Assembly: GCF_051133435.1 (NCBI RefSeq)
Contig: NZ_JBPGNY010000002.1
Span: 434,001 to 498,000 of the forward strand
Length of the DNA: 64,000 bases
Source of the DNA: JAAYAO01 sp051133435
GTDB lineage: Bacteria; Actinomycetota; Actinomycetes; Propionibacteriales; Propionibacteriaceae
Direction of reading: 5' to 3'
Part shown: positions 18,396 through 26,369 of the stretch, piece after piece
Layout: each line of letters starts with the position of its first letter
Numbering within the stretch: position 1 is the first letter of the stretch
Notes under the pieces: model-generated
Databases searched by the model: none
What the model was told of the DNA's origin: nothing
Seen by the model: the letters and a program-made list of their open reading frames with translations, nothing else
Program-made: the position numbers and the translations under genes

Positions 18396-20326
18396 CAGTT
18401 GCCCCCATGCTCCGGCAGCCTGCGGACCGGCACCGACTGCCACTGCGACTCATCGATCACCCGGGGCACGTCAGCGGGTTCTGGGCCGAGGTCGATCCGG
18501 GCGGCGTCCTCACGGACGACGATCTCGGTGACCGGTTGCACCAACATCTTCAACTCGCCGATGTCGTCGACATCCACCTCGAAGAACAGGTCCTCGTCGG
18601 TCCACTGACCGTCACCGACGGTGAGGTTGCCACCGGGGCTGCGATAGAGCTTTCCGCCCGGGCCGACCAGTTTGATCGATACCGCGCGGGACTTGCCGGG
18701 GGCACTGAGGCGGGTCGAGACCACCACCCAGCGCGATTTCGTCAACGCCAGGTCTCTCAGGCCCGGCACGAGTTGGCCGTATTGCACATCCCGGACGGTG
18801 ACATCCATACCGGCGAAGGCCACGGGCTCGCCGACCTCTCCGTCCCGATAGTCGAAGTGCTCCTTGCCGGTTCGATCCGCGATCACCCATCCGGTCGCGC
18901 TGACCACGATCGCGACCAGCAGCATCGCCAACGCACCGCGCAACCTGCGCCAGGTGACGGCCACCGTTGCCGACGCCTTGCCCGGACGCGGCGCGGGGAC
19001 CGGGTTGTCCGAGGCATGGGCGCGGGCCCGGAAGAGTTGCAGGCACCGGTGAAAGGCCGCCGCGATGAGCACCAACCGTACGGTTTCGAGAAGCAGGCCG
19101 ACCACCAGTTCCACCCCGGGCAACATGCCGGTCCACAGGATGGTGGAGTGTCCGCCGATCGCATCCGCCAGGGCGGTGGTGAGCAGGCCCTTGCCGATCG
19201 ACACCAGGTTGTGCAGCAACACGAAGGCGGTCAGGAACGGCAGGCCGGCTTTCAGCACCAGCCGGATCGCGTGCAGGGTGGGCAGGTATTTGTCGTCGAT
19301 ATCGCCCAGGAAGGTCTCCTGCAGCCACATCCCGAAGCGCCGTCCCAGGCCCGGGGGATGTTGCCGTTTGGCCTCTGCGGTGGCGGCCATCTTGCGGAAC
19401 AGGGTGAGCCGCCGGGCCCCGGGCACCTGGCTGGACAGGGGTTGTCCCTTGCGCCACATATCGGCGACCGAGACCACCCGGCTACCGAAGACCAGGGCGG
19501 CGACGGCCAGCCAGAGCAGGGGTTCGGTGAGGGCCTTGATCAGTGACGGGGCCACTTCGTCCTGCCACACCGGGCCGATCCAGGCCAGCACCGCCGGCAG
19601 GTCGATGTTGACCAGGTGCAGGGCGGTGGCCAGGCCGGCGACGGTGGCATCCCACCAGGCCATCAGCTCGCGGTGGCGCAACCAGAACGTCAGGTTCGAG
19701 ATCCATCGGGAGGCCGCCAGCACCACACCCATCACGAAGAAGGCTTCGGTGATGGTCACCAGCAGACCCATCCAACGCCATCCGGTGCGCTCGTGCACCT
19801 TGTCGAGCACCCGGCGCAGCACATAGGCGCCGATCAGCACCGCCAGCACCGTGAAGACCCCGGCCCGGTTCGGGCTGAGCACGATCAGCAGGTTGTCACC
19901 GATGGAACCGAACATGGCGAAGGTGATCAGGGTGAGTTGGCGCACCGCCTCGGCGACATGACCGAAGGCCGCATACATCGCCAGCAGCGGCAACATCGTC
20001 AACCCCAGCATCCGGGTCAAACCGACCCGTCCCTCGGGTTCGCCCTCGGCGTCGGGAACCATCGCCGGGGTGCCCAGGGTGTCGCCGACCACCCTCAGCA
20101 TCACCACCGCGACGACCAGGGAGAGCACGAAACCGACCGAGAAGATGCCGAGCGCGAGCCACGGATGATCCATCGTGATCACCGCGGCCACGGCCATCGT
20201 GCTCTGCAGACAGAACCAGGAGATCACCTGCAGCAACAGCATCAACGGCAACAGCGATCGCCACGTCCTCACGGTGGTCCCCACCAGGACGCGGCATTCG
20301 TCCCAGAAACGGGCGGGCGCTGTCAC
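18395..20326 (-). CDS. Large multi-pass membrane protein, first gene of a coupled trio
   Basis: A 643-aa protein with about nine to ten hydrophobic segments over residues 20-515, then a C-terminal extracytoplasmic beta-type domain (about 530-640). Its opening (GEPVAFAGMDVTVRDVQYGQ) resembles the domains in the next two genes. A central soluble loop (about 300-360) is basic. I do not recognise the family. GTG at 20324-20326 is preceded at 7 nt by TACGCT (minus strand, 20334-20339), so the message is probably leaderless. It heads a tightly coupled trio placed between dciA and gyrB, a spot where I know of no such genes in model actinobacteria. Confidence 0.65.
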   Translation of the reverse strand: MTAPARFWDECRVLVGTTVRTWRSLLPLMLLLQVISWFCLQSTMAVAAVITMDHPWLALGIFSVGFVLSLVVAVVMLRVVGDTLGTPAMVPDAEGEPEGRVGLTRMLGLTMLPLLAMYAAFGHVAEAVRQLTLITFAMFGSIGDNLLIVLSPNRAGVFTVLAVLIGAYVLRRVLDKVHERTGWRWMGLLVTITEAFFVMGVVLAASRWISNLTFWLRHRELMAWWDATVAGLATALHLVNIDLPAVLAWIGPVWQDEVAPSLIKALTEPLLWLAVAALVFGSRVVSVADMWRKGQPLSSQVPGARRLTLFRKMAATAEAKRQHPPGLGRRFGMWLQETFLGDIDDKYLPTLHAIRLVLKAGLPFLTAFVLLHNLVSIGKGLLTTALADAIGGHSTILWTGMLPGVELVVGLLLETVRLVLIAAAFHRCLQLFRARAHASDNPVPAPRPGKASATVAVTWRRLRGALAMLLVAIVVSATGWVIADRTGKEHFDYRDGEVGEPVAFAGMDVTVRDVQYGQLVPGLRDLALTKSRWVVVSTRLSAPGKSRAVSIKLVGPGGKLYRSPGGNLTVGDGQWTDEDLFFEVDVDDIGELKMLVQPVTEIVVREDAARIDLGPEPADVPRVIDESQWQSVPVRRLPEHGGN

Positions 20327-20339
20327 GCGGCCCAGCGTA
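20327..20339 (-). promoter_or_regulatory. Leaderless-type promoter of the membrane trio
   Basis: TACGCT on the minus strand (20334-20339) stands 7 nt before the GTG, so transcription should begin at the start codon. The -35 region is weak. Confidence 0.45.
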
Positions 20340-20365
20340 GCGATATTCGGCTCAGCCGTAAGTGC

Positions 20366-20938
20366 TCAGCCGTAGGTATCCCGCGGGCCACGGCCGCGAA
20401 CCGAGCGGCGTCCGTGTTTCCAACTGGGTGCCGCCGGTCCGAGCACCCGCACCCGCGTCACCGTGCCCTGGCCGAGTTCGTCGTTCAACCGGGCGACGAG
20501 TTGGTGGGCGATGGTGCGCAGCGAGGTGGCCCACACGGTCGAATCGGTACGCACCACCAACACCCCGTCGCTGTAGGACTCGGGCCGGCTGTGTTCGGCA
20601 TTGACCTCACCCACCAGGGAGGGCCACCGGCCGAGCAGAGTGTGCACATTGATCTCGGTCGACCATCCCCGGTCACTGATCAGATGCTCCAACGCGGGGC
20701 CGAGCAGTTTCGGGTCACGATCGCGACTGCGCGGGGCCGCCGGCCGGGACGCCGCGGGTTTGGGACGTCGGGCGCGCGGGGCGTTGCCCTTGCCGACCGC
20801 GGCGGCCACCCGCATCGCCAGCTCCAGACCGGTGGGGTCGTGGTCCTGGGCCGGGTCGGACGCGGTGTCCGGGGTTTCGGGGCTCTGTTCCGGCACGCCG
20901 TGCGTGTCCGGGCCGGGTGCGGCCTCGGGGTCAGACAC
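20366..20938 (-). CDS. dciA: DUF721/DciA family protein
   Basis: A 190-aa protein with a disordered acidic N-terminus (1-35), a basic linker (PRARRPKPAASRPAAPRSR, about 53-71) and a DUF721 domain (about 75-165: LLGPALEHLISDRGW, then GVLVVRTDSTVWATSL). DUF721 members related to DciA help load the replicative helicase at the origin in bacteria that lack DnaC. In actinobacteria the gene sits between recF and gyrB, as it does here apart from the inserted trio. GTG at 20936-20938 overlaps the recF stop by 8 nt. Function in this organism is by family only. Confidence 0.85.
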   Translation of the reverse strand: MSDPEAAPGPDTHGVPEQSPETPDTASDPAQDHDPTGLELAMRVAAAVGKGNAPRARRPKPAASRPAAPRSRDRDPKLLGPALEHLISDRGWSTEINVHTLLGRWPSLVGEVNAEHSRPESYSDGVLVVRTDSTVWATSLRTIAHQLVARLNDELGQGTVTRVRVLGPAAPSWKHGRRSVRGRGPRDTYG

Positions 20939-22064
20939 GGGTCACCTCCCCCATCGTGACCTGCCAGCGGTTGCCGTCGAGTTCGGCGGGAATGTCGGCC
21001 GCCACCGCTGCGGTGATCAGGACTTGTTCGGCCTGCACCGCTTTGCCGGCCAGGCGCGAGCGCCGGGTGGTGTCCAGCTCGGCGAAAACGTCGTCCAGCA
21101 CCAGCACCGGCTCCACACCATCGTCCTGCAACAGGGCGAAAGCCGCCAGCCGCAAAGCCAGCGCATACGACCACGATTCGCCGTGGCTGGCATAGCCCTT
21201 GGCCGGCAACTCCCCCAGCATCAGCTCGACATCGTCGCGATGCGGCCCGACCAGACTCACCCCGCGGGCGATCTCCTCGGAACGGCGTTGCTGCATCTCG
21301 GCCAACAACACCTCGGTGAAGGCTTCGCGGTCGTGGGACTCCCCCAGCGGTGCCGAGGCCCGGTAGTGACCGGTGGCGACATTGTTGGTCGGGGCGATGT
21401 CGGCATAGGCCTGCTGCACATGCGGCCACATATCGGCCAGGGTGTCGAGCCGGGCCGACAACAACTCCGCGCCCAGGGCGGCGAGTTGTTCGTCCCAGAC
21501 CTCCAGGGTCGGCAGGGCGTGCGGATCAGGTGCCCGGTTGCCCTTGCCGCCGATCACCTTCAGCAGGGCGGTGCGCTGTTTCAGCACCTTGTCGTAGTCG
21601 GCGCGAACTCCGGCCATCCGCGGCCAGCGTGTGGTGACCACGTGGTCGAGAAAGCGTCGGCGTTGGCCCGGGTCGCCCTTGATGATGGCCAGGTCTTCGG
21701 GTGAGAACACCACGCTGCGCAGAACTCCGACCAGTTCCCGCGCCCGCGGCAGCGGCGCACGGTTGAGTTTCGCGCGGTTCGATTTGCCCGGCCAGATCTC
21801 CAGTTCGAGCACCAGCGCACGGTCGTCGTCGCGGCCGGCGCGCACCCGGGCCCGCACCACGGCGCGTTCGGCACCGGCCCGCACCAGGGGTTCATCACTG
21901 CTGACCCGGTGGGAGGCGCCGGTGGACAGGTATTCCACCGCTTCGACCAGGTTGGTCTTGCCCTGGCCGTTGGCACCGACGAAGGTGCACACCCCCGGGG
22001 TGAGCTCGAGTTCGGCTTCGGGGTAGGAGCGGAAGTCGGCCAGCGTCAGATGGTCGACGAACAC
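20931..22064 (-). CDS. recF: DNA replication/repair protein RecF
   Basis: A 377-aa ABC-type ATPase that loads RecA at gapped DNA. Walker A is GANGQGKTNLVEAVEYLS (about residues 32-49), the signature region is SHGESWSYALALRLAAF, and Walker B is VLVLDDVFAELD. The length is normal. It starts with GTG at 22064, 20 nt after dnaN, in the conserved order dnaA-dnaN-recF-dciA. It shares 8 nt with the dciA start. Confidence 0.96.
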   Translation of the reverse strand: MFVDHLTLADFRSYPEAELELTPGVCTFVGANGQGKTNLVEAVEYLSTGASHRVSSDEPLVRAGAERAVVRARVRAGRDDDRALVLELEIWPGKSNRAKLNRAPLPRARELVGVLRSVVFSPEDLAIIKGDPGQRRRFLDHVVTTRWPRMAGVRADYDKVLKQRTALLKVIGGKGNRAPDPHALPTLEVWDEQLAALGAELLSARLDTLADMWPHVQQAYADIAPTNNVATGHYRASAPLGESHDREAFTEVLLAEMQQRRSEEIARGVSLVGPHRDDVELMLGELPAKGYASHGESWSYALALRLAAFALLQDDGVEPVLVLDDVFAELDTTRRSRLAGKAVQAEQVLITAAVAADIPAELDGNRWQVTMGEVTRV

Positions 22065-22084
22065 TCAGTGATCACCCCGTTCGC

Positions 22085-23245
22085 TCAACTCGGCAGACGC
22101 ATCAACATGATCACGTGCCGGTAGTCGGTCAACGGATCGGCGTCCAGCGAGGTCAGACCGGTCAGCAGGCAGGGTTTGCCGGCCGCGGTGAAGGAGAAAT
22201 GGACGTACGGGGTGCTCAACGCGCCCAGGGCGTCGAGCAGGTAGGTGGGGTTGAAGCCGGCCGCGTCCAGGACGGGTTCGCTGTTGCCGTGCAGGTCGAC
22301 CACGGCCTCGAGGGATTCCGAGGCCTGGGCCTGGTCGCCGGTCGCGGCCTCCAGGGTGATGGTCTGCTCCCCCATCAGCATTCGCAGCGGGGTGTTGCGG
22401 TCGGCCACCAGGGCCACGCGCTTGGCGGCATCGATGATGTCGTGGGTATTGCCACGCACCGACAACAAGGGCTGGATCGACATCAGGTGGCGCACCTTGG
22501 GGAACTCCCCGTCCAGCAGCCGGGTGGTGATTTGACGTTCGCCACCGGGCCCGTCGCCCTCGAAACCGATCAGACCCTCGCCCACCCCGGCCTGGGACAG
22601 GCTGACGGTCACCTTCTCACCCGAGGTCATCGACTTCGAGGTCTCGGCCAGCACCTTGGCCGGCACCAGGGCGGCCCCGGTGGCCTGGGTGTCGGTCGGC
22701 TGCCAGGTGAGTTCCTTCAGGGCCATCCGGTAGCGGTCGGTGGCCAGCAACGACACCGTTTCGCCGTCGATCTCGACCCGCACGCCGGTGAACACCGGCA
22801 ACAACTCGTCGCGTCCGGCGGCAACGACGACCTGGGAGACCGCTTCGGCGAAATCCTGGCTCGGCACCGAACCCGAGGCCTCCGGCATCGCCGGCAGGGC
22901 CGGGTACTCCTCCACCGGCAGCAGTTGGAGGGTGAACCGCGCCGGCCCGCAGATCAGTTCCATCCTGGTGTCGTCGGTGGAGATCTCCACCGGCTTGTTC
23001 GGCAGCGACCGCGAGATATCGGCGAGCAACCGTCCCGACACCAGGGCCTGACCCTCGTCGCTGACCTGGGCGGGCACGGTGATCCGGGCCGAGGTTTCGT
23101 AGTCGAAGCTCGACCAGACCACCCCATTGCTGTCGGCCCGCATCAGCAGGCCGGCCAGGATCGGAGCCGCAGGACGAGTCGGAAGCGTTCGGGCCGCCCA
23201 CTGGACAGCTTCGGCCAGTACATCTCGCTCCAAGCGGATCTTCAC
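22085..23245 (-). CDS. dnaN: DNA polymerase III sliding clamp (beta)
   Basis: A 386-aa ring-forming processivity factor with three repeated clamp domains (about residues 1-125, 130-255 and 260-386). Recognisable segments are KIRLERDVLAEAVQWAARTL at the start, LLATDRYRMALKEL in domain 2, and the C-terminal YRHVIMLMRLPS. GTG at 23243-23245 has AGGAG 8 nt upstream. It is downstream of dnaA, and the 484-nt gap between them is the expected actinobacterial oriC. Confidence 0.97.
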   Translation of the reverse strand: MKIRLERDVLAEAVQWAARTLPTRPAAPILAGLLMRADSNGVVWSSFDYETSARITVPAQVSDEGQALVSGRLLADISRSLPNKPVEISTDDTRMELICGPARFTLQLLPVEEYPALPAMPEASGSVPSQDFAEAVSQVVVAAGRDELLPVFTGVRVEIDGETVSLLATDRYRMALKELTWQPTDTQATGAALVPAKVLAETSKSMTSGEKVTVSLSQAGVGEGLIGFEGDGPGGERQITTRLLDGEFPKVRHLMSIQPLLSVRGNTHDIIDAAKRVALVADRNTPLRMLMGEQTITLEAATGDQAQASESLEAVVDLHGNSEPVLDAAGFNPTYLLDALGALSTPYVHFSFTAAGKPCLLTGLTSLDADPLTDYRHVIMLMRLPS

Positions 23246-23407
23246 GATGTGTCTCCTGCCCTCGGTCGGTGCCGGGGTTGATTCGATGGTGATGCGGTGC
23301 GTCGTCCCCCGGGCGGGGGTGAGCCGATGATATCGGAACAGGTGGAGGGCTGTGTGGGGCCGGGCACGGAAGCGACAAGCAGTGCTGACGATGGGCCCGG
23401 ACGGGAG

Positions 23408-23416
23408 TTATCCACG
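23408..23416 (+). promoter_or_regulatory. DnaA box TTATCCACG
   Basis: One mismatch to TTATCCACA, inside the dnaA-dnaN gap, on the left flank of the AT-rich stretch. Confidence 0.6.
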
Positions 23417-23490
23417 GTTTTCGGCCGACCTGCTTTGAAGCTCGATCGATCAATTCCAATTCTCTACGTAGTCATAGCTGCTGTGAATTC

Positions 23491-23499
23491 TGGGGATAA
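23491..23499 (-). promoter_or_regulatory. DnaA box TTATCCCCA
   Basis: One mismatch to TTATCCACA, opposite orientation to the box at 23408, on the right flank of the AT-rich stretch. Confidence 0.55.
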
Positions 23500-23682
23500 C
23501 CGCTGTTCACCGTAGTCGATCGGCGATCGGTGATGTGTACGTGGATGGGTGCAAGTCGAAATCACACGGGTGAAAGATGCGGACAGAATGAATTACAGGC
23601 ATGTCCTTCCCCAGCCCGAGCCCACTTGCTCACGTCGCTGTTCACAAGCTCGTGCACAACGATGTGGCCTCGTGTGGGCACC

Positions 23683-23710
23683 AAAAAACCCGACCCTGTG
23701 GGGTCGGGTT
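23683..23710 (-). terminator. Rho-independent terminator of dnaA
   Basis: AACCCGACCC at 23687-23696 pairs with GGGTCGGGTT at 23701-23710 around a 4-nt loop. On the leftward strand the stem is followed by a T-run (complement of the A-run at 23683-23688), and it begins about 20 nt after the dnaA stop. It should insulate oriC and dnaN from dnaA transcription. Confidence 0.85.
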
Positions 23711-23729
23711 GGCAGGGGTGGCGGGCTGC

Positions 23730-25130
23730 TCAGTTCTGGCCGGCTGCGCGTTGCTTGATCCGGTTGGTGAGCTCGCTGATCTGGTTGTAGAGACTGCGCC
23801 GCTCACCGAGCAGCTTGCGAATCTTGCGTTCGGCGTACATCACCGTGGTGTGGTCGCGTCCGCCGAACTGTTGCCCGATCTTGGGCAGCGACAGGTCGGT
23901 CAACTCCCGGCACAGGTACATCGCGACCTGGCGGGCATTGGACAAGGTCTGGGTACGGCTCGGGCCGCACAGATCGTCCAGGGTGACGTCGAAGTAGTTC
24001 GCCGACTCGGCCATGATCAACTGCGAGGTGATCTCGGTGTCGGCACTGTCGGAGATGAGGTCCTTCAGCACCGCCTCGGCCAGGGCCAGGTCGACCGGCT
24101 GCTGATTCAGGCTGGCATATGCGGTGACCCGGATCAGGGCACCTTCGAGTTCACGAATGTTGGTGCGAATCCGTGAGGCGATGAACTCCAGCACCTCCGA
24201 GCCGACCGCGAGTCGGTCCTGGGCGGCCTTCTTGCGCAGAATCGCCTGCCGGGTCTCCAGGTCGGGCGGCTGGACGTCGGTGATCAGCCCCCACTCGAAG
24301 CGGCTGCGCAACCGCGGTTCCAGCGCCTGCAACAACTTCGGCGGACGATCGGAGGTCATCACGATCTGTTTCTGGGCGTTGTGCAGGGTGTTGAAGGTGT
24401 GGAAGAACTCCTCCTGCATCTGCACCGTGCGCTCCAGGAACTGGATGTCGTCGATCAACAGCACATCGACATCGCGGTAGCGTTCCCGGAATTTCTGCAT
24501 CCGGTTGTCCTGCACCGAGTTGATGAAGTCGTTGGTGAGTTCCTCGGTGGAGACGTACCGCACCCGCACCCGGTCGTAGTAGTTGCGGACGTAATGGCCC
24601 ACCGCGTGCAACAGGTGAGTCTTGCCCAACCCCGATTGCCCGTAGATCATCAGCGGGTTGTAGGCCTTGCCGGGCGCTTCGGCGACCGCCACCGTGGCGG
24701 CATGGGCGAAGCGGTTCGATTCGCCGATCACGAAGTTCTCGAAGGAGTACTTCGGGTTCAGGCGGGAGTCGAACTCGTGCGCGATCGAACTGGCCGAGGG
24801 GGTGGAGTTCACCACCGGCTGGGCGAATACGTCCGGGGTCGCGTCCAGGTCGGCATCGACCGGATCCTCGTTGCTGACGGTGAGGTCGGGGTCGATGGTC
24901 ACCGCGATGCGGATCGGGCGCAGGTAGATACCGCCGAGGATCTGTTCGATGTCCGGACGCAGTCGATCTTCGATCCGGTCCCGGGTGAAGTTGTTCGGGA
25001 CGGCGAGCACCAGGGTGTCGTCGTATTGCGTCATCGGACGCGAGGAACGAATCCAGTGCTGGTTGGAGCGATCGATTTGTTCGGAGACCTTATTCCACGC
25101 TTCGGCTAAGAAGTCGTCCGCTTCGGTCAC
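23730..25130 (-). CDS. dnaA: Chromosomal replication initiator DnaA
   Basis: A 466-aa AAA+ initiator that binds DnaA boxes and unwinds oriC. Domain I is at about residues 1-85. A short acidic linker follows (DPVDADLDATPDVF). Domain III has Walker A GQSGLGKTHLL (about 163-173), Walker B LLIDDIQFLE (about 221-230) and an arginine-finger region ending in RLRSRFEWG. Domain IV has the DnaA signature GGRDHTTVMYAERKI. GTG at 25128-25130 is chosen for its GGAG at good spacing and for the family-like start TEADDFLAEAWNKV; the frame is open another 34 codons. Confidence 0.97.
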   Translation of the reverse strand: MTEADDFLAEAWNKVSEQIDRSNQHWIRSSRPMTQYDDTLVLAVPNNFTRDRIEDRLRPDIEQILGGIYLRPIRIAVTIDPDLTVSNEDPVDADLDATPDVFAQPVVNSTPSASSIAHEFDSRLNPKYSFENFVIGESNRFAHAATVAVAEAPGKAYNPLMIYGQSGLGKTHLLHAVGHYVRNYYDRVRVRYVSTEELTNDFINSVQDNRMQKFRERYRDVDVLLIDDIQFLERTVQMQEEFFHTFNTLHNAQKQIVMTSDRPPKLLQALEPRLRSRFEWGLITDVQPPDLETRQAILRKKAAQDRLAVGSEVLEFIASRIRTNIRELEGALIRVTAYASLNQQPVDLALAEAVLKDLISDSADTEITSQLIMAESANYFDVTLDDLCGPSRTQTLSNARQVAMYLCRELTDLSLPKIGQQFGGRDHTTVMYAERKIRKLLGERRSLYNQISELTNRIKQRAAGQN

Positions 25131-25211
25131 TCGGCGCTCCGGAGAAAATCGTTCTGAGGGACCGGTTCCACCGGCCCGCGTACTGGCGGTCACTGTACAC
25201 GATCCACAAGG

Positions 25212-25220
25212 TTGTCCACA
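25212..25220 (+). promoter_or_regulatory. DnaA box TTGTCCACA
   Basis: Exact match to the high-GC actinobacterial DnaA box. With the adjacent minus-strand TTGTGCACA at 25224-25232 it forms an inverted pair upstream of dnaA. Confidence 0.7.
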
Positions 25221-25408
25221 GGGTGTGCACAAACAGCCCGGCCGTCCTGTCGGAGCGCACTTGTGGTGTGCCTGCCGGACTGCCGGGTGGGACTAACGAC
25301 GCTAACAATGTGCTGAGGAATCCGCAAGCGTTCGCCATGAAGATCCGGATATCCTCGGCGTGTCTGCTGGACACCCCCTTGGTTCGAGGTCTGCTGTCCC
25401 CCGGCGGT

Positions 25409-25437
25409 TTGACCCGAAAGGTCGGGCCACGTACCGT
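25409..25437 (+). promoter_or_regulatory. rpmH operon promoter
   Basis: TTGACC at 25409-25414, exactly 17 nt, then TACCGT at 25432-25437: a good housekeeping sigma match. It leaves a leader of about 80 nt before rpmH. Confidence 0.7.
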
Positions 25438-25521
25438 ATGAAGGTCGCCGCCAACGGCGGTGTGTCCTTCGTGCGCCCTGCAACGGGTGCCTGCGTCCAT
25501 CAACCTTGGGGAGCCGAACCC

Positions 25522-25659
25522 GTGAGCAAGCGTACTTACCAGCCCAGCAACCGGCGTCGCAGCCGGGTGCACGGTTTCCGTGCCAAGATGCGCACCCGTG
25601 CCGGTCGCGCCATTATCTCGGCGCGGCGCCGCAAGGGACGCGCCGTGCTGTCCGCCTGA
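25522..25659 (+). CDS. rpmH: 50S ribosomal protein L34
   Basis: A 45-aa very basic protein beginning (GTG) V-SKRTYQPSNRRRSRVHGF and ending KGRAVLSA, the universal L34 pattern. GTG at 25522 is preceded by GGGGAG. It heads the rpmH-rnpA-yidD-yidC-khpB-rsmG operon, divergent from dnaA as in most bacteria. Confidence 0.97.
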   Translation: MSKRTYQPSNRRRSRVHGFRAKMRTRAGRAIISARRRKGRAVLSA

Positions 25660-25668
25660 TCGGATTCC

Positions 25669-26061
25669 ATGCTGCCGGCGGCGGTGCGGATGCGGTCGTC
25701 CGACGACTTCCGCGCCACGGCTCGTGGTGCGCGATCCGGACGACCGTGTGTGGTGGTGCACGCACGCAGCGTCCCGCCGACAGATCAGTCGCCGAACCAG
25801 CAGACCAACCAACGACCCGACGCGAACATCCGCGTCGGGTTTGTGGTGTCCAAGTCCGTCGGGGGCGCGGTCGTCCGCAATCGGGTGAAGCGTCGTCTGC
25901 GCCATGCCGTGGCCGAACACCTACCGAGCACCCCGTCCGATACCCACGTGGTGGTGCGGGCACTGCCGTCGGCCGCAAATGCGACCTGGGCAACTCTGCG
26001 CGAGGAACTCGCCGGTGCCTGGCACGGCGCGGTACGCCGAGCAGGACGTGAGCAGCGATGA
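25669..26061 (+). CDS. rnpA: Ribonuclease P protein component
   Basis: A 130-aa basic protein that supports the RNase P RNA in 5' maturation of tRNAs. The conserved RNR motif is visible in GGAVVRNRVKRRLRHAV (about residues 65-81), preceded by RVGFVVSKSVG. An insertion of about 15 polar residues (PPTDQSPNQQTNQ) follows the first strand. It begins 9 nt after rpmH and overlaps yidD by 4 nt (ATGA). Confidence 0.95.
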   Translation: MLPAAVRMRSSDDFRATARGARSGRPCVVVHARSVPPTDQSPNQQTNQRPDANIRVGFVVSKSVGGAVVRNRVKRRLRHAVAEHLPSTPSDTHVVVRALPSAANATWATLREELAGAWHGAVRRAGREQR

Positions 26062-26369
26062 AATGGATCCTGATCTGGTTCATCCGGTTCTGGCGCAAGT
26101 TCATCAGCCCGCTGTACGGCGAGGTGTGCCGCTACTACCCCAGTTGCTCGGCCTACGGCCTGGAATCGGTGCAGGTACATGGCGCTCTGCGGGGCTCATG
26201 GCTGACCGTCCGCCGGATCGCCAGTTGTCACCCTTGGGCCGCCGGCGGCTACGATCCGGTACCTGGTACCGAAGCTGCCGAAGCCTGGGCAGCCGAACAA
26301 GCAGAGCGCGACGCCGCCGTGGCGAAGGCCGAAGCGACCTATCAAGCAGAAACCCGAGGAACTAACTGA
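26058..26369 (+). CDS. yidD: Membrane protein insertion efficiency factor YidD
   Basis: A 103-aa protein with the family pattern: amphipathic basic N-terminus IRFWRKFISPLYG, then CRYYPSCSAYGLE and RIASCHPWAAGGYDPVP. It assists YidC/Sec insertion at the inner membrane face. The C-terminal tail is Ala/Glu-rich. It overlaps rnpA by 4 nt and yidC by 1 nt, so all three are coupled. Confidence 0.95.
   Translation: MKWILIWFIRFWRKFISPLYGEVCRYYPSCSAYGLESVQVHGALRGSWLTVRRIASCHPWAAGGYDPVPGTEAAEAWAAEQAERDAAVAKAEATYQAETRGTN

Larger units (their letters stand above)
23246..23729. other. Putative oriC (dnaA-dnaN intergenic region)
   Basis: In actinobacteria the origin usually lies between dnaA and dnaN, and no gene is present here. 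Two near-consensus DnaA boxes are seen: TTATCCACG at 23408-23416 and, on the minus strand, TTATCCCCA at 23491-23499. Between them, 23431-23490 is clearly AT-richer than its surroundings and could be the unwinding element. Weaker box-like 9-mers (two mismatches each) occur around 23640-23660. A terminator closes the dnaA side. The number of good boxes is small for an actinobacterial origin. Confidence 0.65.
25131..25521. other. Divergent dnaA/rpmH regulatory region, 391 bp
   Basis: No gene is seen. A consensus DnaA box TTGTCCACA at 25212-25220 is followed at 25224-25232 by TTGTGCACA on the minus strand (one mismatch), about 85-100 nt upstream of dnaA. This suggests autoregulation or an extra origin element. 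The right part holds the rpmH promoter. Confidence 0.6.
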
